Part shown: piece by piece, positions 46,099 through 54,480 of the stretch
Position numbering within the stretch: the stretch's first letter is position 1
How the letters are laid out: each line of letters starts with the position of its first letter
Source of the DNA: Actinomycetales bacterium
GTDB taxonomy: Bacteria > Actinomycetota > Actinomycetes > Mycobacteriales > Micromonosporaceae
Length of the DNA stretch: 64,000 nt
Direction: 5' to 3'
Assembly (NCBI GenBank): GCA_002919305.1
Contig: PKFB01000060.1
Span: 62,001-126,000 of the forward strand
Program-made: the position numbers and the translations under genes
Notes under the pieces: model-generated
What the model saw: only the letters and a program-made list of their open reading frames with translations
Databases searched by the model: none
Told to the model about the DNA's origin: nothing

Positions 46099-47191
46099 GA
46101 CCTTCGGTCTGTTGCCACCCCCCGTTCTGTCTTGTCCGACTAGGCTGACACGTCGGCGCAAAACCTGAATGGTGCTCGCTTTGCGAGGCGCGAGGGCGTG
46201 GCGTACGGCTTCGGTCGACGTTGACGCCCTCGCTGCTTCCGCACCCCCCGCTTCAGCTTCTGGCTCACCCGGCTCTGCCGGGCTCGAACAGCCCGCCACG
46301 CACCACCGTGGAGTGTGAAGCGGAGAGGACGCCTACCGCTCCTTGGCGTCAGAACACCTCTGGGCCGCGGTGGACGGGCCAGAAGCGTCGACAACGAGGA
46401 CCGGACGGGACGGTTCGGTCAAGGCCGTGGCCTTCCCGGTCGTACCACGTGGGCTTCAGACGGAGGCCTCACCACGCAACGCCCTGTCGGCGTGAAAGAC
46501 CTGCCAGCCAGGGACCGCGGAGTACCGGTCCCAACCGCGTGGTGAGGGTACGCGGGATCCGCCGCAGTACGCGGGCAGGAGCCCTAACGCCGCTCACGGC
46601 GCAGAGCGCTTCTCCCGGGTGTTCGGCGGCCGTCCGAACGGGATGTCGTCCGTTCATGGGGCGGCCGACGGTCCAGAACGCGCTCGAACACGCTCGTGGA
46701 GCGGCCGTGGGGCTTATCCGGGTTCTGCGGGTGCTATGGCCGGCCGGGAACGCCATGGCCGGGGTGGCTGACCGGGGATCAAGGTCTCGTCATACCGACC
46801 GACAGCACCGGCGACGCGGTACCGCGTCGCCGGTGCTGTCATGAAGGCCCGTCTGATGTAGCGGCGTCGGGCCGATGCCGGTTCTCGGCCGATCCTTGTC
46901 TCGGCCGGAGATGTGTCCCGGTGGTTCGGTGCCCCGCGCTCCGGTGCGGTGAATGAGGCGCGGATGAGCCAATGCGGGCCGGTGAAACCGGATCCAGCGC
47001 GCGGCAGACGGCGCGCAGGCGCCAGGCTCGCCAAGTCATAAGCGAGGCCGCCCCGCGCCGCGTAGGCGCGTTCTCGCCGCATTCCGTCGGCCATGCTTTC
47101 CCTACCCCGCTGGCCACGGTGGAGTGTCGGCAAAGCCGACCACGGCAGAATCCAATTGAGCGGGAACCGGCGGCGTGTGAGGGTGGCCGCG
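46099..47191. other. 1.1-kb interval without a convincing gene
   Basis: Long ORFs exist in several frames on both strands, as expected at this GC, but none has a known motif or ribosome site. I looked for RNase P RNA and tmRNA hallmarks and did not find them. The only strong structure is the palindrome at 46801-46840. Confidence 0.45.
46801..46840. repeat. Perfect 40-bp palindrome
   Basis: From GACAGCACCGGCGACGCG through a GTAC centre to its exact complement: 20 bp on each side with no mismatch. No T tract flanks it. It could act as a transcription barrier in both directions or as a protein-binding site. Confidence 0.85.
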
Positions 47192-47719
47192 ATGGATCTG
47201 GTCAAGCTCAGTAAGCGGCTGTCATACATCCTGCGACACAACCCGGAAAGCGTCGGCATCCAGCTGGACGAGGCCGGTTGGGTGGATGTCGATGTGCTGC
47301 TGGAGGCGCTCGCCCGACACGGCCTCCGGGTGACACCGCAGGAACTGGCACGGGTGGTCGCGGAGAACGACAAACAGCGTTTCTCCCTTGTGGACGGTCG
47401 CATCCGGGCCCGGCAAGGGCACACCGTGGCGGTGAACCTGGGGTTGGCGGCGCGCGTACCCCCGGATCTGCTCTTCCACGGGACCCCGGAACGCAACGTG
47501 CCGTCGATACTCCGCAGAGGGCTGGTGCGGGGCCGCCGGCACCATGTGCACCTGTCAGCGGACCGGGACACGGCACGCGCCGTCGGGGCCCGGCGGGGAC
47601 GACCGGTGGTATTCACCGTCGCCGCCGGTCGGATGGCGGCGGACGGGTACCCGTTCTATCTCAGCGACAACGGGGTGTGGCTCACCGAGCATGTGCCGGT
47701 GGCGTACTTGTCTCGCTGA
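47192..47719 (+). CDS. kptA: RNA 2'-phosphotransferase (Tpt1/KptA family)
   Basis: 175 residues from ATG 47192 (GAGGGTGG upstream). The N-terminal wing reads LVKLSKRLSYILRHNPESVGIQLDEAGWVDVDVLLEAL, and the ADP-ribosyl-transfer core has LLFHGTPERNVPSI, GRRHHVHLSADRDTA and VWLTEHVPVAYL. The enzyme moves a 2'-phosphate from RNA to NAD+, releasing ADP-ribose cyclic phosphate. Bacteria lack the tRNA-splicing pathway that makes this substrate, so the biological target is open. Confidence 0.94.
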   Translation: MDLVKLSKRLSYILRHNPESVGIQLDEAGWVDVDVLLEALARHGLRVTPQELARVVAENDKQRFSLVDGRIRARQGHTVAVNLGLAARVPPDLLFHGTPERNVPSILRRGLVRGRRHHVHLSADRDTARAVGARRGRPVVFTVAAGRMAADGYPFYLSDNGVWLTEHVPVAYLSR

Positions 47720-48124
47720 CCACGCGTCCTCCTGACGCTCTCCCGGCGTCCTTCCAGTGTCGATTCTGCCCCGTCGATTCCTTCCCGTTACTCCTGATAC
47801 GTCAGCCTTGATGCGTCGGTCTTGATGCGTTGATTTCACCGGTTTGACGCGGCGGATTTCTCATGTTCTGAGATGGGGCCGATGGTGGGAGAGGTGGGGA
47901 ATCAGACTCCACAGTGGAGATGTGGGTTCCATAGTGGAGAGCGCCGGCGCGGGGGCGACCGCCGAACCCGATGATTCTCCGACTCGCCGAGGGTCCTTGC
48001 CTTCCTCAAATCGAGTTAATGATCCGGTATACGTACCGTGATATAGATCCTTCGCGGTGTAGGTTCAACTTTCGGGAAAACTTCCCGTCGTGGCACACAA
48101 ACCGTGGCATGTAGGCCATGGGAC
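47720..48124. other. Intergenic region
   Basis: 405 bp. CTTGATGCGT is directly repeated (about 47806 and 47820), and 48010-48090 is AT-richer, a probable promoter region for the next operon. Nothing else recognised. Confidence 0.35.
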
Positions 48125-48682
48125 GTGAAGGTGGCGGTGCGCGTGCGGTGGAGGAATGCGGCGGGCAGTATAGCGGTGCTAGTGCTGATCGCGGTGATCG
48201 CATATGGGCTGCCCGCGATTGACCGGCTGCTGCCTGCGGAGCAGCGGATCGAACCGGGACAGCGCATTGAGATCGGCTACAACGTGAGTGTCCTGCCACC
48301 CGACGGGGCGCGACTGGATGTCGCGCAGACTCGCCCCAGACAGGGGATCCTGACCCTGCGCATCAGGGATGTGACCTTATGGCTGCGCGCCAGCGACTAC
48401 AGCGGCACGCTGGGGGACGCGCTTTCCCAGTTACAGGAAGAGATGGAACGCAGATCCGATGTGCGGGTCTCCCTCAGCACTGATTGGATTACCACCGGAC
48501 AGGGCATTAGAGGCTTGCGAGGGACATACACCGCATCCGGGCGACGCGGCCATTACGCAGTTTTTGTGGCATACGGTCGGCGTGTCGATGTCCTTACTCG
48601 TGGACAGCGACTTAACTCAAAGGTCAGCTGGGAAGACATCGAGGGGTGCATCCAGAGCATCTTTTTCGGGAGCGGGATGTGA
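48125..48682 (+). CDS. Small membrane-anchored protein upstream of the PrsW-type protease
   Basis: About 185 residues from GTG 48125 (an in-frame GTG at 48131 is equally possible). One hydrophobic helix near the N-terminus (AAGSIAVLVLIAVIAYGLPAI) anchors an outside domain of about 140 residues. Its stop overlaps the protease gene start (GTGA), so the two proteins are made together. It may be a substrate, inhibitor or cofactor of the protease. No family is recognised. Confidence 0.7.
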   Translation: MKVAVRVRWRNAAGSIAVLVLIAVIAYGLPAIDRLLPAEQRIEPGQRIEIGYNVSVLPPDGARLDVAQTRPRQGILTLRIRDVTLWLRASDYSGTLGDALSQLQEEMERRSDVRVSLSTDWITTGQGIRGLRGTYTASGRRGHYAVFVAYGRRVDVLTRGQRLNSKVSWEDIEGCIQSIFFGSGM

Positions 48683-50166
48683 CGGTGACACGCCCAATAC
48701 GAGTACGTCCGGCCCCCCTGACCCGGAATCGGGCGTTGGTGCCGAAGCAGCCCGCGTTCTGGGTGACCGTCGGGCTGCTCGCATTCGGGGCATGGAAGAT
48801 CGGCACTGTCGTGATCTCGCTGGTCTCCTGGTACCCAGGGCCGGCGCTGGTCGCCGGTATGTTGTTCCTGCTTTACACCGTGCCGTTCATCCTGCTGGTC
48901 AGCCACGTGGACTACCTGGAGCGGGAGCCGTTCAGTCTGCTGACCGTCGCCCTGCTGTGGGGTGGTTTAGTGGCGACCTCCCTGGCGCTGCCGGCCAACA
49001 GCGCGGGCCGCAACATCGTCGCGAAGCTGACGTCGCCGTGGACCGGTGACTCCTGGGGGCCGGCGCTGACGGCGCCTCCGGTGGAGGAGACCCTCAAGGC
49101 GCTCGGCGTCGTCATGATCGTGCTATTGGCGCGTTCCCACATCAACAGCGTGGTAGACGGATTCGTGTACGGCGCCTTCGTCGGCCTGGGGTTCCAGGTC
49201 GTGGAGGACTTCACCTACGCGGTGGGGGCGGTGGCCGACGCCGACGGCAGTGGCAGCGGTGACCTGCTGTCCCCGGTCTTCGGGACATTCGTGGTACGCG
49301 GTTTCCTGGGCGGACTGTGGACCCACACCATGTTCACCGCCTTGGCCGGGGCGGGGATCGCGTACGCCGTGGTGCACACGGACTACTCGCGGCGGCGTCG
49401 GATCATGGTGGCTCTGCTGGCCCTCGTCGGCGCGTGCGCCATGCACTTTGTGTGGAACGCCCCGTGGTTCATGGATGGCTTCGATCTCGGGCTGGGTGGG
49501 TTGGTGCTCGCCCTGATCATCAAAGGGCTGCCCGGGTTCATCGTGGTCATCCTGCTGCTGCGGTACGCCCTGGAGATCGAGGCTGACTTCTACACCCCAC
49601 GGCTTGTCGAGCTCAACGATCCGGAGATCATCACTCCGGGGGAGGCGAAGGCGCTGCGGAGTGTGGCCGGGCGGATCCAGGCCCGCCGGTACGCCCGTCG
49701 CCGCGCCGGACCCCGCGCCGGCCGCGCCGTGCGGCTGCTGCAGCGCGCGCAGACCAGGTTGGCGGTGGAGTTGGCCCGGGGCGCCCACCTGGAGGAGCAG
49801 CCCACCGTGCGACTGCCGCTCCTGGCCAGCGTCGTCGAGCGGCGGGGGAGCGCACGGGAACGCCGCAGGCGGGAAGTGTTGCAGGCCCGGGAGCGGCTCA
49901 GGCGGTTCGGTATCACCGAGGCCGTCGCCCCACAGTCGGCGTCGTCGCGTACCTGGGTCGGCATGTGGGCGCTGGGGGTCGGGCTGATTGGACTGTTGGC
50001 CCCAGGCCCCTCGGTGGGGGCGGTCGGGCTGGGTCTGTGGGGCCTGTACCGGACACGCCACAGCTCCGAGGAGGCCGACAAGCGGGTGGTGGACGGCTTG
50101 GTGCTGGGCTGCCTGGGGATCGCGTTGTGGACGATCACCTTCGTGCTTCGCCACGTCAACGGCTGA
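48679..50166 (+). CDS. PrsW-family intramembrane metalloprotease
   Basis: 495 residues with about nine membrane helices. The conserved motifs of the PrsW/CAAX-type membrane peptidases are ordered: APPVEETLKALG (E136-E137), HINSVVDGFVYGAFVGLGFQVVED, GGLWTHTMFTAL and AMHFVWNAP, supplying the Glu and His metal ligands. A 110-residue basic cytosolic region (RRYARRRAGPRAGRAVRLL) and two more helices follow. Bacillus PrsW cleaves an anti-sigma factor; here the partner is probably the co-translated upstream protein or an unlinked one. Confidence 0.88.
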   Translation: MTVTRPIRVRPAPLTRNRALVPKQPAFWVTVGLLAFGAWKIGTVVISLVSWYPGPALVAGMLFLLYTVPFILLVSHVDYLEREPFSLLTVALLWGGLVATSLALPANSAGRNIVAKLTSPWTGDSWGPALTAPPVEETLKALGVVMIVLLARSHINSVVDGFVYGAFVGLGFQVVEDFTYAVGAVADADGSGSGDLLSPVFGTFVVRGFLGGLWTHTMFTALAGAGIAYAVVHTDYSRRRRIMVALLALVGACAMHFVWNAPWFMDGFDLGLGGLVLALIIKGLPGFIVVILLLRYALEIEADFYTPRLVELNDPEIITPGEAKALRSVAGRIQARRYARRRAGPRAGRAVRLLQRAQTRLAVELARGAHLEEQPTVRLPLLASVVERRGSARERRRREVLQARERLRRFGITEAVAPQSASSRTWVGMWALGVGLIGLLAPGPSVGAVGLGLWGLYRTRHSSEEADKRVVDGLVLGCLGIALWTITFVLRHVNG

Positions 50167-50333
50167 GAGATTGAAAGAGATGACGGTGGCCGCCTCGCCG
50201 TCATCGGTGTGATCGGCTCCATCGCTGTGATCGGCGTGCGTGGGGGAGGAGACGAAGGAAGGCAAGAAGCGGCAGTACGGAGGGCGGTTGCGCCCTAAGC
50301 TGACCGTGATGACGGGCGATTCAAGGGCCGGCC

Positions 50334-51221
50334 GTGATGACTGAGCGGTTCGTGGTGATCGGCGCAGGCACCATGGGCACCGGTATCGCCTATGTGGCGG
50401 CCGGGGCGGGTTACCACGTGGAGCTGATAGACGTCGCGCCGACGCGTACCGCTGAATCGATAGCGGTGATGGCCGGCTGGTGGGAGAAGGCGATCACTCG
50501 GGGGAAACTGACTCCACAGCAGGCCGCGGTGGCCCGGGAGCGGGTACGCGCGGTGCCGTCGCTGGCTGAGCTGACCCGAGAGCCGGCCGTGGTGGTGGAG
50601 GCGGTTCCCGAGCGGGTCGACCTCAAAGTCGACGTGTTGGCCTCGGCCGAAGCCGTGGAGCCGGTTCTGTTGGCCAGCAACACCTCCAGCATCCCCATCG
50701 GCACCCTCGCCGCGGGCCTGAAGCGACCTGACCGGTTCTGTGGCCTGCACTTTTTCAACCCGGTCTGGGCGATGGCTCTCATCGAGGTCGTGATCGGTTC
50801 CGCTACTTCGGACGTCACCCGGGAACGGGCCCTTGAGGTGGTCCGGCGTCTAGGGAAGGAGCCGGTGGTGGTCGCCGATGCTCCCGGGTTCGCGACCTCG
50901 CGGCTGGGGGTGGCGCTGGGGTTGGAGGCGATCCGGATGGTGGCCGACGGGGTGGCCAGCCCAGCGGACATCGATAAGGCGATGACGCTGGGGTACCGGC
51001 ACCCGGTGGGGCCGTTGGAGCTGACCGACCTGGTCGGCCTGGATGTCAGGCTGGACATCGCGCGTACCCTGGCCGCCGCCTACGGGGATCGATTCGCGCC
51101 GCCGCCGTTGCTGGAGCACATGGTGGCGGAAGGCAAACTAGGCAGGAAAACCGGCGAGGGGTTCTACCGCTGGGTCGATGGGAAGCGTGTGGAGGACACC
51201 TCGTCCAGTTCTCCGTCTTGA
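50334..51221 (+). CDS. 3-hydroxyacyl-CoA dehydrogenase
   Basis: 295 residues from GTG 50334 (ATG 50337 is an alternative). The N-terminal Rossmann domain has VVIGAGTMGTGIAYVAAGAGYHV. Catalytic segments ASNTSSIPIGTLA and GLHFFNPVWAMALIEVV (active-site His) are intact. The C-terminal domain carries GYRHPVGPLELTDLVGLDV and GKLGRKTGEGFYRW. It oxidises 3-hydroxyacyl-CoA with NAD+, acting in fatty-acid or PHB-type metabolism. Its last 58 bp overlap the convergent Ca-binding-repeat gene. Confidence 0.95.
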   Translation: MMTERFVVIGAGTMGTGIAYVAAGAGYHVELIDVAPTRTAESIAVMAGWWEKAITRGKLTPQQAAVARERVRAVPSLAELTREPAVVVEAVPERVDLKVDVLASAEAVEPVLLASNTSSIPIGTLAAGLKRPDRFCGLHFFNPVWAMALIEVVIGSATSDVTRERALEVVRRLGKEPVVVADAPGFATSRLGVALGLEAIRMVADGVASPADIDKAMTLGYRHPVGPLELTDLVGLDVRLDIARTLAAAYGDRFAPPPLLEHMVAEGKLGRKTGEGFYRWVDGKRVEDTSSSSPS

Positions 51222-51700
51222 TCAGGGTCGTAGCCGACCGTATCGATCATGCCGTCGCCGTCGGTATCCATGTAGACGGTGTCGGTGACTCCGTCGTGGT
51301 CGCTGTCGCTGACGATGAGGTCTGCCCGCCCGTCTCCGTCGGTATCGCTGACGATCAAATCGACGATCCCGTCAGCGTCGGTGTCCCTGGACATCTGGTC
51401 GGCGGTGCCGTCGCCGTCGATGTCTTCGATAAGAGTGTCAGGCTGACCATCCCCGTCGGTGTCGGCGAGGAGTTGCCCCTCTTCCAGGGAGGCCGCCGCT
51501 GTGGTGTCGCTCGATTGTCCTTCGGAGATCAGCTTGGCTTCCTCTTGTTCGTCCCAGCACTCCTCGCCCGGATGGTCCGAGCTGGTGGTGGAGCTGTCGT
51601 ACTCGACGTAGCCCAGTGCACCTCCGCGTACCTCGGCGTCATCAGGGTCATCAGAGTCACCCCCGAAATCAAGGAAGGGGGTGTCGTCGTAGTCGGTCAT
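51164..51700 (-). CDS. Aspartate-rich Ca-binding repeat protein
   Basis: 178 residues from ATG 51700 (GGAAGGAGAACC upstream). Residues 1-75 are acidic and polar. From about 80 onward there are seven tandem loops of the DTDGDGxxDxx type (thrombospondin-3/EF-hand-like): DTDGDGQPD, DIDGDGTAD, DTDADGIVD, DTDGDGRAD, DSDHDGVTD, DTDGDGMID, DPDQDGELD. Such loops bind Ca2+. No signal peptide is present, so it is cytosolic or released by another route. The gene end overlaps the convergent dehydrogenase gene. Confidence 0.83.
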   Translation of the reverse strand: MTDYDDTPFLDFGGDSDDPDDAEVRGGALGYVEYDSSTTSSDHPGEECWDEQEEAKLISEGQSSDTTAAASLEEGQLLADTDGDGQPDTLIEDIDGDGTADQMSRDTDADGIVDLIVSDTDGDGRADLIVSDSDHDGVTDTVYMDTDGDGMIDTVGYDPDQDGELDEVSSTRFPSTQR

Positions 51701-51929
51701 GGTTCTCCTTCCCATTCCGGTCGCCTCCGTGCCGTGGTGCCCGCCCGGTGGGCAGGTGCGGTGTGACCTGCCGGTTTTGCGGGTCTCCGTCGGGTGGGCG
51801 ACGGGAGGGACTCACCATAGAACCGTCGTTGACCTGCAGAAATCCCATTCCTGTGCCAGGTACGCGGATTGCATGCGGCGAGAGATATCAAATGTGTAAC
51901 AAAGGTGAGTGCTGGGTACTTCATACCTC

Positions 51930-52292
51930 ATGAGAGAGGTGCACATCGACAGGGAACACGTCGCCGAGACGCTCGGTGGCGAGGTGTACGACCCTGACGG
52001 CGAGTTAGTGGGAACCGTGACCGACGTCTATCTGGATGACGATTCAGGCTCGCCGGAGTGGATCGAGGTGAAGACGGGCCTGTTCAAACGCCGGTTCGTC
52101 CCGCTGGACCACGCTCAGGTCGTCAGGCAGCGAGTGGACATCCCGTACGACAGGCGGGTGGTGGCAGGCACCCCCAAGATCAAGCCCATCCATGGGGTCG
52201 TGGTGCCGGAGGACGAGGATCGGCTATTCCACTACTACGGCATCTCTGACTATGAGCACATTCCGCATCCCCTGCGGTCGATGAGTCACTGA
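51930..52292 (+). CDS. PRC-barrel domain protein
   Basis: 120 residues. The single PRC-barrel (about 10-75) reads VAETLGGEVYDPDGELVGTVTDVYLDDDSGSPEWIEVKTG, FKRRFVPLDHAQV. A second half repeats a DIPYDRRVVAGTPK motif. Proteins of this form occur widely in actinobacteria, often linked to stress responses, but their role is not settled. No ribosome site is evident; ATG 51930 is the most likely start. Confidence 0.85.
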   Translation: MREVHIDREHVAETLGGEVYDPDGELVGTVTDVYLDDDSGSPEWIEVKTGLFKRRFVPLDHAQVVRQRVDIPYDRRVVAGTPKIKPIHGVVVPEDEDRLFHYYGISDYEHIPHPLRSMSH

Positions 52293-52634
52293 GTCAGCGC
52301 CGGCGAATGACGTGTGACGTGGATCGACAGGAGCGCTGGCGGCGGCCGACGTTCTGGACGATCAGAGCCACAGGCTCGCGGCTTGCCATCGGGGCCCGCG
52401 GGTCTGTCGGGCGTACATCCGGATGAGGGGTACGCCCAGGTGGGTGGCGCGTCGGTTTCGGCGCGCCACCCGTACTACCCCTGAAGGGGAGCCGGGTGGG
52501 TTGAGGCGTGGATTGGCGGCGCGGTGCGGCCTGCCAGGGCCGCGCCGCTGTGTGTTGCTTGTAGTGCGATATCTGCTGCGTAAAGTGTGATCCGGGCCGC
52601 AGGCGAATGACGCTGGCCGTCGTAGCGTCGCGGT
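52293..52634. other. Intergenic region with two hairpins
   Basis: GGGTGGCGCG pairs with CGCGCCACCC (about 52442-52471), and a GCGGCGCGG/CCGCGCCGC dyad lies at about 52517-52551. One likely terminates the PRC-barrel gene. Immediately upstream of the next gene TAGCGT (52623-52628) is a -10. Confidence 0.45.
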
Positions 52635-53069
52635 ATGACGATTACAGAGTCCGATCCCGGCGCTGACGTCGAACGCAAGCTCGCTGAGGTGTTCGGTGGG
52701 CGTATCGCCTTGGCCGAACGCATGGGTATCCGGCTGTTGGAGGCCAGCGCCGAACGGGTCGTCGGCACCATGCCGGTGGAGGGCAACACGCAACCCCAGG
52801 GCCTGCTGCACGGCGGCGCTTCCTGTGTGCTCGCGGAGACCCTCGGCTCCGTCGGAGCTGGGCTGCATGCCTTCCCCGACCGGGTCGCCCTGGGGATCGA
52901 GATCAATGCCACCCACCACCGTGGGCTGCGGGAAGGAATCGTCACCGGGGTCGCCACGCCTGTGCACCTAGGACGGACCATCGCCACGTACGAGATCGTG
53001 ATCACTGATGAGCGTGGCAGGCGGGTGTGTACGGCGCGGCTGACCTGCAGCCTGCGGCCGCGTTCCTGA
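52635..53069 (+). CDS. Hotdog-fold acyl-CoA thioesterase (PaaI-type)
   Basis: 144 residues. The hotdog core shows MGIRLLEASAERVVGTMPVEGNTQPQGLLHGGASCVLAETLGSVGA (HGG with active-site region), then LGIEINATHHRGLREGIVTG and the final strand RVCTARLTCSLRP. It hydrolyses aromatic or fatty acyl-CoA, possibly the one-step DHNA-CoA thioesterase of menaquinone synthesis. TAGCGT ends 6 nt before ATG 52635, so the mRNA is probably leaderless. Confidence 0.92.
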   Translation: MTITESDPGADVERKLAEVFGGRIALAERMGIRLLEASAERVVGTMPVEGNTQPQGLLHGGASCVLAETLGSVGAGLHAFPDRVALGIEINATHHRGLREGIVTGVATPVHLGRTIATYEIVITDERGRRVCTARLTCSLRPRS

Positions 53070-53290
53070 GCGGGCGCCGCCCGTTGTATGTGGCACGTTT
53101 CTCTGCCGTCCGGTGATGGCGGACTTAGCGCCCGCTTGGTTGCTCCACAGTGGACACATAGGCGTGTCGTGCGCCGGGTTGGCCGGTCAGGGTTGACAGG
53201 TTGACGCCCCACCCCGACCGGCGCTCTGTGGTGGCGGGGTGCGCGTACCACCGCGGTTCGGGACGCGGCGTGGTGAGGAGTCAGCCAGGC

Positions 53291-54367
53291 TCAGGCGTCT
53301 GACGCCGGGGATTGAGCGGAGTCGGGGACGTAGAACGCGGCGGTGTTCTGGGCGGCGCGGGTCGCCTCCTCGGAGGGGACACCGGCTGCTTCGTGCGCGG
53401 TGCCCCAGGCGGTAGCGCTACGGAGCATGAGTTCCCGTACCTCGGGGGAGGCCTCCCACGCCTGCGGATCCTCAATGACCTCACCCCGCAGGTGCAGCCC
53501 GAGGCTGATCAGGGCGATGTCCCAGCCCACCCCGGTGGCGCCAGGGCCGAACCGGTCCCAGTGCTCGTTGGGGGGAGCGGAGTGGCTCAGTTCAAAGAGC
53601 GTTCCTCCGTCCGGGGCAGCGGACAGGCGTACCTCCACTTCATTGATGTCTTTCTCGGTGATGTTCTCACCGAACGCCCAGGTCACCCGGAGCAGCCGTG
53701 GCGGCTCGCAGCCGATGATTTCGCCTCCGGCATTGCCTTCCAGCTGGAACTTTCCACCCAGCCGGGGTTCGACGGTGACCGGGAGGAACCAGCGGCGTAG
53801 CCGATCTGGGTTGGTGATCGCGTCCCACACATCCTCGATCGGCGCGTGGTAGGTGCGCCGGAGGGTCACCCTCCACGCGTCACCTGACTGGATGCGGCTG
53901 CGGCTGATTTCGCGCTGAGCGGCGTTGAACGCGTCGAGTATGTCGGTCATGGTCCACCCCGTTCGTCGGGTCCCGAGTTGGGAGTCGTGATCGACGGCGT
54001 TGTTGGTGTTTTCGTGGCTAGCGGTGGCTGTCCGGTCGGTGATCCGCACCGGTTCGGTGGTTTGCGCCAGTTCGGTGGTGAGCACATCAAGGCGCTGTCC
54101 CCAGAACCTCCGGAAGCGCTCCAGCCACCTGTCCACCTCGCGGAGCGGCTCAACGTTGACGGTGTACAGGCGACAGGTACCCACTGCCTGCGCCACCGTG
54201 AACCCGCTGTCCCGCAGAATCCGCAGGTGATGTGACACCGCCGGTTGAGAGATCCCGAACTCCCGCCGGATGACGTCACTGATCGCCCCGGGGGTCCGGC
54301 CACCGTCGAGTAGGAGCTCCACGATGCGACGCCGGACCGGACTGCCGAGCACGTCGTACGCGTGCAT
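53291..54367 (-). CDS. ArsR-type HTH fused to SRPBCC (AHSA1-like) domain
   Basis: 358 residues in one frame. Residues 1-100 are a winged HTH (GSPVRRRIVELLLDGG, ISDVIRREFGISQPAVSHHLRIL). After a linker, from about 140, an SRPBCC domain begins MTDILDAFNAAQREISRSR and continues WDAITNPDRLRRWFLPVTVEPRLGGKFQLEGNAGGEI and GVGWDIALISLGLHL. The two are usually separate, coupled genes. The internal ATG at 53950 has a GGGTGG sequence upstream, so both the fusion and a free SRPBCC protein might be made. A TTGACT-17-AAGACT promoter ends close to the ATG 54367. Confidence 0.85.
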   Translation of the reverse strand: MHAYDVLGSPVRRRIVELLLDGGRTPGAISDVIRREFGISQPAVSHHLRILRDSGFTVAQAVGTCRLYTVNVEPLREVDRWLERFRRFWGQRLDVLTTELAQTTEPVRITDRTATASHENTNNAVDHDSQLGTRRTGWTMTDILDAFNAAQREISRSRIQSGDAWRVTLRRTYHAPIEDVWDAITNPDRLRRWFLPVTVEPRLGGKFQLEGNAGGEIIGCEPPRLLRVTWAFGENITEKDINEVEVRLSAAPDGGTLFELSHSAPPNEHWDRFGPGATGVGWDIALISLGLHLRGEVIEDPQAWEASPEVRELMLRSATAWGTAHEAAGVPSEEATRAAQNTAAFYVPDSAQSPASDA

Positions 54368-54480
54368 GCCGTCAGTCTTGCGTCATCGCTTATATAAGTC
54401 AATCTTTAAATTTAGGTGCCCGGTCATGTCGGACCCGAACGCTAGGGTCAGCCGCGATCTACGCGTTTAGGAGGATCCAC

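Noticed and set aside
46140-46844. RNase P RNA or tmRNA in the gene-free kilobase
   Set aside because: The conserved GAGGAAAGTCCG and GGGGCTGAAAGG-type segments of these RNAs were not found.
46714-47616. A 300-codon minus-strand ORF opposite kptA
   Set aside because: It runs through the 40-bp palindrome and opposite the clear KptA core; no motif and Arg/Pro-rich composition typical of shadows.
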